The translations under genes were made by a program, and so were the position numbers. DNA of 23,380 nucleotides from Planctomycetota bacterium (GTDB lineage: Bacteria; Planctomycetota; Planctomycetia; Pirellulales; Pirellulaceae). The stretch spans positions 1-23,380 of the forward strand of contig JAJRVM010000341.1 in NCBI GenBank assembly GCA_024277285.1. The letters run 5' to 3'. Below the pieces are notes generated by a model, which had not been told where the DNA came from, made no database searches, and saw only the letters and a list, made by a program, of their open reading frames with translations. This document shows positions 16,964-23,380 of this stretch, in pieces (the stretch's first letter is position 1; each line of letters starts with the position of its first letter).

Positions 16964-18247
16964 TCACACCTTCGGTTGCCATCCTTCGGCATATTCGCGC
17001 CCCCATAGCTTTGTGGCGTTGGCGTCATGCAAGATGTGTCCGTTGCTGGGATCAATGGTCAACGCGCGACCCGTACGTTGAGCGATATTGCCGAGATGGC
17101 ACAGCAGCGTACTCTTGCGCCCCGTCTCGATATCAGCCGTCGGTCGCCCACCGTCACGAATGCAGCTCAGGAAGTTCGCGAAGTGTTCGGCGTCCGCGCC
17201 GGGGCCGCGGGACTCGTCTATCTGCTTGCGATGCATGTTGTAGATTCGGTATCCGGTGTCGAAGACTGCCATCGAGCCTTCAGCGCCGTGGAACGACACA
17301 CCGAAGGCCGTACCATCGGCGCCGAGTGGATCGCAGCTAGTCCCCTCCCACATGATGGCTCGGTTACCAAACTCGAACGTCACGACCTGTGTGTCCGGCG
17401 TTTCCTGGTCGTCGTCGTAGCGATAACGCCCGCCCCCGGATGTTACGCGTGTGGGGAAATCGACGGCCATTCCCCAGCGTGCCAGGTCGAGCAAGTGCAC
17501 GCCGTTGTTGCCGATTTCGCCGTTGCCCCAATGCCAGTGCCAATGCCAATTGTAGTGAAGCATGTTGTCCTTGAAGGGGCGTCGTGGTGCCGGCCCCTGC
17601 CAAAGCTCGTAATCGAGCCACTCGGGCACGGCCACCTGTTTGCCATGGCCAATTGTGCCGCGCCGATTTGCGTACCAGCAGCGCGCGTACGTGATTTTGC
17701 CAATCACACCGTCGTGCAGTTTCTTCATCGCCTCGATCAGCGGCGCACGGCTGCGCCGCTGCGTGCCCATCGTCACCACGCAGTTGTTCGTGCGCGCGGC
17801 CTGAACGGCCCATTCACCTTCCTGAGCATTGTGGCTGCACGGTTTTTCGACGTAGACATGTTTCTTTGCGCCGCACGCCATGATCGTGGCCGGCGCGTGC
17901 CAGTGGTTGGGGGCCGAGACAATGAGAATGTCGACATTCGAATCGTCTAGGATGCGGCGAAAATCCCTAACGCCCTGTGGACGTTTCGACTGGAGATCTT
18001 TCAGACCTTCCACCGCGCGACCGATCGCGCGCGAGTCGACGTCGCAAATGTACCCGATTTCGACGTTTGGCTGCTTGGCAAATCCTGCCGCTAACGTACG
18101 GCCACGGTTATTCACGCCCATCACTCCGACCACAAGACGCTCATTGGCGCTCGATAGCGGTCGGGCCGAAGCAACGGCGGCACACGTCGCCAAGCCGGTG
18201 CCCGCGCTCAGTTCCAGGAAACGGCGACGGTTTACGGAATCAGGCAT
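16964..18247 (-). CDS. Tat-exported Gfo/Idh/MocA family oxidoreductase
   Basis: With the start at 18247 the protein has 427 residues. I prefer this ATG over the one at 18262 because GGAG lies 9 nt before it and nothing useful precedes the other. The N-terminus carries a twin-arginine signal, NRRRFLELSAG (residues 6-16), followed by a hydrophobic Ala-rich stretch. A Rossmann NAD(P)-binding fold follows (VVGVMGVNNRGR, 39-50; ICDVDSRA) with the family motif EKP (134-136) and the upstream SAPNHWHAPAT. The catalytic-domain part contains HYNWHWHWHWGNGEIGNNG and GVHLLDLARWGM (His251). Such planctomycete proteins act on sugars or sugar acids outside the cytoplasm, with tightly bound cofactor; the substrate here is unknown. 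It lies 120 bp upstream of the DUF3179 gene on the same strand. Confidence 0.93.
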   Translation of the reverse strand: MPDSVNRRRFLELSAGTGLATCAAVASARPLSSANERLVVGVMGVNNRGRTLAAGFAKQPNVEIGYICDVDSRAIGRAVEGLKDLQSKRPQGVRDFRRILDDSNVDILIVSAPNHWHAPATIMACGAKKHVYVEKPCSHNAQEGEWAVQAARTNNCVVTMGTQRRSRAPLIEAMKKLHDGVIGKITYARCWYANRRGTIGHGKQVAVPEWLDYELWQGPAPRRPFKDNMLHYNWHWHWHWGNGEIGNNGVHLLDLARWGMAVDFPTRVTSGGGRYRYDDDQETPDTQVVTFEFGNRAIMWEGTSCDPLGADGTAFGVSFHGAEGSMAVFDTGYRIYNMHRKQIDESRGPGADAEHFANFLSCIRDGGRPTADIETGRKSTLLCHLGNIAQRTGRALTIDPSNGHILHDANATKLWGREYAEGWQPKV

Positions 18248-19216
18248 CAACAAAGTCTCCATGTCGGCGCGAGCTCACAGCTGCGTCATCTGGCGATGTC
18301 GGCTGGTGGCGGCGAACAGCCAGCCAACTCAACGGTTGCGAAAACGGAAAAACGGTCACTTTATTGGAACATACTCGCACCCAATCCGCAATCGCATTGT
18401 AATCGATCCGTCGATCGGTGTGCGGCTCGTGCCGCGACCGGACGACGCGCGGCGGTGCTGGCAAGGCCAGTCGCGTTTCGAAGGCAATGTGTACAGCGGA
18501 CTCGGCACAGGGAACGGAGTGTCGCGTTCGGACGCATTGACTTCGGGCGCACTGATCTCGGCGGTGTGGTCCGAGTCCGTGCCGAACAGCCGATTACGGT
18601 CAGCTTGTCGCCTTTTTGCGATTCCAGGTTGCCAATTTCAGGTTGCCAATGAAGTACTCGGTAGGTTAGTCTGTTTTGTGTGAGGTTGTTCGAGAAAACG
18701 GCGTGTGAAAAGGTGTGCGTCATTCGTGATGTGAGCCAGAGAAAGCAGGAGTTGATGCCGGGCAAACCGAGACGTGATCCGATCAGTCGATTGTTGCGGC
18801 AAGCAGCACGCGTGAGCGCGCACGAACCGATTTGCGATAATTTCAATGCCGATGGCGGAACGGCTTTCGCCATTTCCGAAACGGCCCACACGATGCCTCC
18901 GGCTCGACATGCCGCGTCGAAGAGCTTGCGCCCGCTTGCCGTGACGAAAAACAAAGCGGCGAGTGTTGACGCAGTGCCGTGCCGTGAGAAAGGTACCGAG
19001 AAAGGTACCGAGAAAGGCACCGCGCAGAAAATCGAAGTTGTGTTTCCGGCCGCTTCGCACCGCAAGAGAGCAGGCGTCACAAACGGCCTGGACAACTAAC
19101 GCCACGAATCTGGGGCGCGAATCGCAATGGACCTGTCACCAGACCTTACCATCATTCAGCCCGATAACGTGTCGCAAAACTTGGTCAGTGTTTCACTCGG
19201 ACTCGATTTCCGCTCA
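18248..19216. other. Long divergent gap, no convincing gene
   Basis: Overlapping open frames exist on both strands (up to about 240 codons on the minus strand), but their translations are low-complexity, lack any known family and have no ribosome sites. Two small repeats are visible. One is a 14-bp direct repeat around CAGGTTGCCA (18625 and 18639). The other is three tandem copies of GAGAAAGGTACC, the last as GAGAAAGGCACC, at 18986-19021. The promoters of the oxidoreductase (leftward) and sulfatase (rightward) should lie here, but I cannot pick them. Confidence 0.5.
18986..19021. repeat. 12-bp tandem repeat, three copies
   Basis: Three head-to-tail copies of GAGAAAGGTACC (18986-18997, 18998-19009, 19010-19021) are present; the third has T changed to C. 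It lies in non-coding sequence. Confidence 0.85.
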
Positions 19217-19451
19217 TTGGGCTACTAAGGGTAACCGACTTGTTGTTCTTGTGAGAATTCCAGCGACCAACGGGAGCGGGTGGATGGCATCCGAGCGGTA
19301 GCTCGTAGTTGGTTGGCGGCCCTGCCGCCTTGGGCTACTAAGGGTAACCGACTTGTTGTTCTTGTGAGAATTCCAGCGACCAACGGGAGCGGGTGGATGG
19401 CATCCGAGCGGTAGCTCGTAGCTGGTTGGCGGCCCTGCCGCCTTGGGCTAC
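19217..19451. repeat. 113-bp tandem duplication upstream of the sulfatase gene
   Basis: Copy 1 (19217-19329) and copy 2 (19330-19442) differ at one base only (T19309 against C19422). A partial third copy, TTGGGCTAC, follows at 19443-19451. Each unit starts TTGGGCTACTAAGGG and ends with a hairpin, GGCGG-CCCTG-CCGCC (19315-19329 and 19428-19442). The near identity points to a recent duplication. The array ends 26 nt before the sulfatase start codon, so it forms part of its upstream region. Confidence 0.95.
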
Positions 19452-19477
19452 ATCGATTTCATTGAAAGAGAATTGCA

Positions 19478-20893
19478 ATGGCCGTGCGGCATGGGAAATG
19501 TTGGTCCGTGTTTTTGATGGTTCTCATTGCCGCGGGTAACGCTTTTGCACAGGGCCCCCGCCAGCCCAACGTGTTGCTGATCGTCACCGACGATCAACGC
19601 GGCGACACGATCGGCGCGTTGGGGAACAAGATCATCAAGACACCGACGCTCGACCGCCTGGTGCGGCAAGGAACGGTGTTCACGCGCGCTGTCTCGCCCA
19701 ATCCGATCTGTACGCCAAGTCGTGCTGAGATCATGACGGGCGTAAGCGGATTTCACAATGGCGTGTTGGGGTTTGGTGGTAAGATCAAACCAAATATGCC
19801 GTTGCTGGGGAAAATACTTGCGCAGGCCGGCTACCGTACTTGTTACGTTGGAAAATGGCACAACGACGGTCGACCGAGCAGCCGAGGGTACGCGCAATGC
19901 CGGGGGCTTTTTGCTGGCGGCGGTGGAAAGTTCGACTTGAATTTCTCGCGAGATCACCATGGCAGGCCTGTGACCGGCTACCGCGGCTGGATATTTCAAA
20001 CCGCTGAGCGGACACTGTTGCCGCAAGAGGGCGTTGGTTTAACGCCCGATATCAGCAGCAAGTTTGCGGATGCGGCAATCGAGTTCTTGCAAGACGATTT
20101 ATCACGTCCCTTCTTTCTGCATGTCAATTTTACCGCACCCCATGACCCGCTTCTGATGCCCAGCGGCTTCCAGCGACAATACGATTGGCGCGACATCCCT
20201 TTGCCGGCCAATTTCGCGCCGGAACACCCGTTCGACCACGGTAACCTGCACGGGCGAGATGAGAAGTTGCTGCCTTGGCCACGCACGCCCTCTGACGTAC
20301 GCAAAGATTTGGCCGTCTACTATGCCGTGATATCGCACCTGGACCAACAAGTGGGACGAATTCTCGCTGCGTTGGCGGCGCACGGCAGAGCTGATTCTAC
20401 GGTCGTTATCGTGACCAGTGATCATGGTTTGGCGATCGGCAGTCATGGCTTGCGTGGCAAGCAGAACATGTACGAACATACCATTGGCGTGCCATTGGTT
20501 ATGCGCGGACCGGGAATTCCTGCCGGTGCCACACGATCTGCACAGTGTTATTTGCGCGACCTGTTCCCCACGATCTGCGAACTCTGCGACGTCAGCGTTC
20601 CCCCGTTGGTGGAGGGACGCAGCCTGGTGCCCGTGCTGCGCGGCGATGTCGATTCAGTTTATTCCTGCATCTTCGCGTACTTTGGCGATAAACAACGGAT
20701 GATCCGCACCGACCGTTGGAAACTGATCCACTATCCGCAGATAAACCGCGACCAGCTGTTTGAAGTCTGTGACGATTCGCACGAACTGCACGATCGAGTC
20801 CATGACCCGCGTTGCGCAGGCGTGTTGGCCGAGCTTCGGCAGCGGCTTCAAGCATGGCAACAGGAAGTGGGTGATCCGCTAGCAGGCAAGTAG
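19478..20893 (+). CDS. Exported sulfatase (type I, formylglycine-dependent)
   Basis: This 471-residue enzyme should hydrolyse sulfate esters, probably on sulfated polysaccharides, in the periplasm or outside the cell. A signal peptide covers residues 1-25 (core VFLMVLIAAGNAFA). The alkaline-phosphatase/sulfatase fold begins PNVLLIVTDDQRGD, with metal ligands Asp38 and Asp39. The sulfatase signature is CTPSRAEIMTG, with Cys78 as the residue converted to formylglycine. Other active-site elements are YVGKWH (Lys126, His128), TAPHDP (His222), TSDHGL (Asp315, His316) and GKQNMYE (Lys328). Length and motif spacing are normal, so the gene looks intact. An FGE/anaerobic maturase is needed and is not in the window. 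The ribosome site is weak (AAGAGA). The exact substrate cannot be read from the sequence. Confidence 0.94.
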   Translation: MAVRHGKCWSVFLMVLIAAGNAFAQGPRQPNVLLIVTDDQRGDTIGALGNKIIKTPTLDRLVRQGTVFTRAVSPNPICTPSRAEIMTGVSGFHNGVLGFGGKIKPNMPLLGKILAQAGYRTCYVGKWHNDGRPSSRGYAQCRGLFAGGGGKFDLNFSRDHHGRPVTGYRGWIFQTAERTLLPQEGVGLTPDISSKFADAAIEFLQDDLSRPFFLHVNFTAPHDPLLMPSGFQRQYDWRDIPLPANFAPEHPFDHGNLHGRDEKLLPWPRTPSDVRKDLAVYYAVISHLDQQVGRILAALAAHGRADSTVVIVTSDHGLAIGSHGLRGKQNMYEHTIGVPLVMRGPGIPAGATRSAQCYLRDLFPTICELCDVSVPPLVEGRSLVPVLRGDVDSVYSCIFAYFGDKQRMIRTDRWKLIHYPQINRDQLFEVCDDSHELHDRVHDPRCAGVLAELRQRLQAWQQEVGDPLAGK

Positions 20894-21235
20894 CTCGCGT
20901 CCGAAATTCTAACGAATGCCACTCCTTTGGCACTGCATGCGTAAGGTAGAATCTTGGCCCGGAACGCCATGACACGCTCTTGGTCAATGCATTCAAACCC
21001 CGGTGATTCGTCGGCAACGACCCGGTAAAGACCTCACGAGGCGGCTTTGGGCCATCAGCGACCTACCATGGAAGCTGGTTGCATGGTGCAGCCGTTTTCG
21101 TGAGAAGTTTCGGTCCCCCTACGGCCTCGTGACGCTCAGCTCTGGACTTGCGATTCTGGACCTGTGCGCCCTCCTTGTTGCCTCCGGGCCAACGCGGTGT
21201 AAATCAAGCCCAGCCTGTTTTTCCTCCCAATTGTC
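20894..21235. other. Intergenic region, no gene seen
   Basis: An 83-codon frame beginning with GTG at 21003 has a hydrophobic stretch but no ribosome site and no family, so I do not call it. A small inverted repeat, TGCCA-CTCCTT-TGGCA (about 20917-20932), lies shortly after the sulfatase stop without a T-run. Confidence 0.45.
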
Positions 21236-21264
21236 TTGGTATTTGCCGATCTAAGGCGTAGGAT
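21236..21264 (+). promoter_or_regulatory. Likely promoter of the radical SAM gene
   Basis: TTGGTA (21236-21241) and TAGGAT (21259-21264) are spaced by exactly 17 bp, about 90 nt before the start codon at 21354. Both hexamers match the sigma-70 consensus in four of six positions. Confidence 0.4.
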
Positions 21265-21353
21265 AGTCGCGGTTTATGGACTCTCACGACCGGAGTCGTC
21301 GAGGTTGCATGAGCTGCCAACGCGGCTTGGTGTGAATACGAGGACCCAGCGAT

Positions 21354-23042
21354 ATGCCCCTGAGTGATGCAACCATTCGCCCCGACCATCCGGTCAATCT
21401 GCTGCTGATCAATCCTCAGTTTCCGTCGAGTGCCTACTGGAACTGGACGGAGGTCTGTAAAAGTGTGCAGCGCAAGGCGATGGGTATTCCGTTGGGGTTG
21501 ATCACGTTCGCTGCCACACTCCCTAAGTCGTGGAACGTACGGCTGGTGGATCTCAACAGCACACCGTGGGACGAGGCTGCATGGCAAGAAGCTGACATCG
21601 TTGGCGTCGGTGGTATGATCATCCAGCAACGTGGGATGTTCGAGATCATTCAACGTGGGCGCCGTGACGGTAAGTTCGTGATTGTCGGCGGAGCGGATGC
21701 GACGAGTCAACCGTCGTTATATCACGAGGCCGATGCACTGGTATTGGGCGAGGCAGAGACGACGGTGCCGATCTGGATGGACGCCTGCGCGCAAGGCAAC
21801 CCGCGCGGCACGTTCCAAGCCGCCGACAAACCGGACATGCACGAAGCACCGATCCCACGTTACGATCTGCTGAAGCTGGACGACTACCTGTCAGTCAATG
21901 TGCAATTTTCACGTGGCTGCCCGTTCAACTGTGAGTTCTGTGACATCATCGAGTTGTATGGACGCCAGCCGCGCACCAAGACGCCCGAGCAGTTTTGTCT
22001 GGAACTCGAATCGCTCTATGACCTCGGCTACCGCGGTTGGATCGACGTTGTCGATGACAACTTCGTTGGTAACAAGCGGGACGTGAAGGCGATGCTGCCG
22101 GTGCTCAAGCAGTGGTGCAGCGACCATAAGTACCCGTTTTACTTTTCGACCCAGGCATCGTTGAACCTGGCAGACGATCCAGATCTGATGACCGCGATGA
22201 CGGCTGTCGATTTTCGCACGGTCTTTATCGGTATCGAAACGCCTGATCCGAAACTGCTTGCGACCACCCAAAAGCGGATGAATGCGCTCAAACCGATGCA
22301 GGATCGGATCCGTACGATCCATGCTCATGGGCTTGGGATTACGGCTGGCTTTATCCTCGGATTTGACGGCGAATCGGCTGGCGCCGGGGATGTGATCATA
22401 CAGTGTATCGAAGACAATGCCATTCCCATCGCCATGGTCTCGCTCCTTGCCGCCTTGCCCAATACGCAATTGTCACGTCGGCTCTCGGCGGAAGGCCGAC
22501 TGCTGGACACGGCCACCTACGAGCCGTTTGCGCCAGGTGAGAAGCATCAACTGGTGCTGCCAACGGTTAAGGGGGAATTGCCCGATCAAGTTGCCCTAGG
22601 TGGGCTTAAATACACGACAACTCGCGATCGATATGAGATTCTGAGAGAGCACGAAAACGTCTGGCAAACGGTTTACCATCCCAAAAGCTACTGCGATCGC
22701 GTATTGCGTTGCGTCAAGCGAATGAAGATCCATCGCGCGCACAAACCGGCTCGACAGGATCAAGCGCGCCTGAACCGTGGTTTCTTCTCCATGGTGCGCC
22801 AACTCGCGCGCATTCCTGGTGTGCGATGGCCACTCTACCGAATGCTGGCACGCGCCGTATTATTGGGACCGGGCCGATTCGAATACGTCGCCCAAATGAC
22901 GGTCGCCTACTATCAATTCCAGAAGATCCGTCAACGTATCAAAGAAGGGTTGCCCGATCGCATCGCCTACGAAAAACGGCAGAATGTGATGCCTTCCTGC
23001 GCTTTGCGGGATCGGCAGGAAAAGGATTCTCCTGCCGCTTGA
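21354..23042 (+). CDS. B12-binding radical SAM protein with DUF4070-type C-terminus
   Basis: This 562-residue cytoplasmic enzyme has an N-terminal cobalamin-binding-like domain (about residues 14-150: NLLLINPQFPSS, DIVGVGGMI, FVIVGGADATS) without the classical DxHxxG base-off motif. A radical SAM core follows with the cluster motif RGCPFNCEFC (Cys189, Cys193, Cys196) directly followed by DIIELYGRQPRTKT, then DVVDDNFVGNK and STQASLNLADD. The C-terminal third resembles DUF4070. This layout is that of the HpnP-like group; HpnP methylates hopanoids at C-2. I do not assign hpnP: the motif is shared by many paralogues, and no hopanoid gene is nearby. A methylase or other carbon-centred radical reaction is the likely activity. 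The start is supported by GAGGA 9 nt upstream of ATG. Confidence 0.9.
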   Translation: MPLSDATIRPDHPVNLLLINPQFPSSAYWNWTEVCKSVQRKAMGIPLGLITFAATLPKSWNVRLVDLNSTPWDEAAWQEADIVGVGGMIIQQRGMFEIIQRGRRDGKFVIVGGADATSQPSLYHEADALVLGEAETTVPIWMDACAQGNPRGTFQAADKPDMHEAPIPRYDLLKLDDYLSVNVQFSRGCPFNCEFCDIIELYGRQPRTKTPEQFCLELESLYDLGYRGWIDVVDDNFVGNKRDVKAMLPVLKQWCSDHKYPFYFSTQASLNLADDPDLMTAMTAVDFRTVFIGIETPDPKLLATTQKRMNALKPMQDRIRTIHAHGLGITAGFILGFDGESAGAGDVIIQCIEDNAIPIAMVSLLAALPNTQLSRRLSAEGRLLDTATYEPFAPGEKHQLVLPTVKGELPDQVALGGLKYTTTRDRYEILREHENVWQTVYHPKSYCDRVLRCVKRMKIHRAHKPARQDQARLNRGFFSMVRQLARIPGVRWPLYRMLARAVLLGPGRFEYVAQMTVAYYQFQKIRQRIKEGLPDRIAYEKRQNVMPSCALRDRQEKDSPAA

Positions 23043-23133
23043 GCGGACTCACGGCCGTTCGGCTCGGTTTTCTTGTTCCGCATTCCGCACTCCCGATTCC
23101 GGCATTCCGCATCGCAGACTCGCTTTCCACCAA

Positions 23134-23364
23134 CCAATCCCAGACAGCCTGATTTTGGCCGATGCCAGGATTCGCCCCTTCGGGACTTTTGTGGGTTTCG
23201 TGTTGTCAGATTCCGGGGTCTGACGACCCCGGCAGGGGCTGTTTTGGGCCCTCCGGGCCAGAGTTGCCCCGATCCGTTCCAATCCGAGACAGCCTGATTT
23301 CTGCTCTTCGGGACTTTTGCGTTCCAATCCGAGACAGCCTGATTTCTGCTGCCTGATTTCTGCT
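23134..23364. repeat. Interspersed short repeats and palindromes after the radical SAM gene
   Basis: A 30-bp unit opening GTTCCAATCCGAGACAGCCT and ending GATTTCTGCT occurs at 23276-23305 and 23321-23350. A partial copy, GCCTGATTTCTGCT, lies at 23351-23364 and a diverged one at 23134-23155. The linker CTTCGGGACTTTTG occurs at 23306-23319 and again at 23178-23191. A perfect 8-bp inverted repeat, CCGGGGTC-TGAC-GACCCCGG, lies at 23213-23232, and GGCCC-TCC-GGGCC at 23247-23259. No gene is seen to the end of the window. Confidence 0.8.
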
Positions 23365-23380
23365 ATCTGGCCACGGCACG

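Noticed and set aside
18361..19105. Long minus-strand frames (155 and 244 codons) between the oxidoreductase and sulfatase genes
   Set aside because: The two overlap in different frames, contain the 12-bp repeat, have no family and no ribosome site; chance frames in GC-rich DNA are more likely.
21003..21254. 83-codon frame before the radical SAM gene, with a hydrophobic segment
   Set aside because: It starts with GTG without a ribosome site, has no recognisable family, and overlaps the predicted promoter of the next gene.
23276..23364. Possible CRISPR array
   Set aside because: There are only two full copies with a 15-nt linker that also occurs elsewhere, the third is truncated, and no cas genes are present; repeat and spacer sizes do not fit.

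Overview
The window (about 23.4 kb, GC-rich) looks like chromosomal DNA of a planctomycete, most likely of the Pirellula/Rhodopirellula type. The reasons are an outsized TolC-like lipoprotein, a membrane protein opening with a degenerate J-domain beside an Hsp70, a Tat-exported Gfo/Idh/MocA oxidoreductase, an exported sulfatase, a DUF4254 protein, long gene-poor gaps, and many palindromic or tandem repeats between genes. This taxonomic call is inference from gene content; no rRNA or tRNA is present.

Layout. 1-756: no gene seen. 757-4143 (+): very large TolC/OEP-like outer-membrane efflux lipoprotein. 4216-7935 (-): efflux operon read as periplasmic adaptor, then MacB/FtsX-type ABC permease, then a small two-helix membrane protein; no ATPase gene is present. 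8662-9264 (+): DUF4254 protein behind a good promoter and a strong 5'-UTR hairpin. 9883-11361 (+): exported protein with HEAT-like, leucine-rich-repeat-like and two PDZ segments. 11352-15632 (-): J-domain-like membrane protein and Hsp70. 15821-16843 (-): DUF3179 protein interrupted by an in-frame UGA. 16964-18247 (-): Gfo/Idh/MocA oxidoreductase. 19478-20893 (+): sulfatase preceded by a 113-bp tandem duplication. 21354-23042 (+): B12-binding radical SAM protein with a DUF4070-type C-terminus. 23043-23380: repeat-rich gap.

The most notable observation is the DUF3179 gene. Two ORFs lie in the same frame and are separated only by one UGA at 16481-16483. That UGA falls where, as I recall the family, the first Cys of the conserved CxxC motif sits (family TYCPLC; here TW-UGA-HLC). 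Just downstream the mRNA can fold into a hairpin whose apical loop starts 21 nt after the UGA and has G at loop position 2, as expected for a bacterial SECIS. I therefore propose a selenocysteine (UxxC) protein rather than a pseudogene.

Functionally the window combines an envelope export module, a chaperone pair, and exported enzymes of polysaccharide or sulfated-glycan use, which fits planctomycete biology. The genes do not form one obvious pathway.
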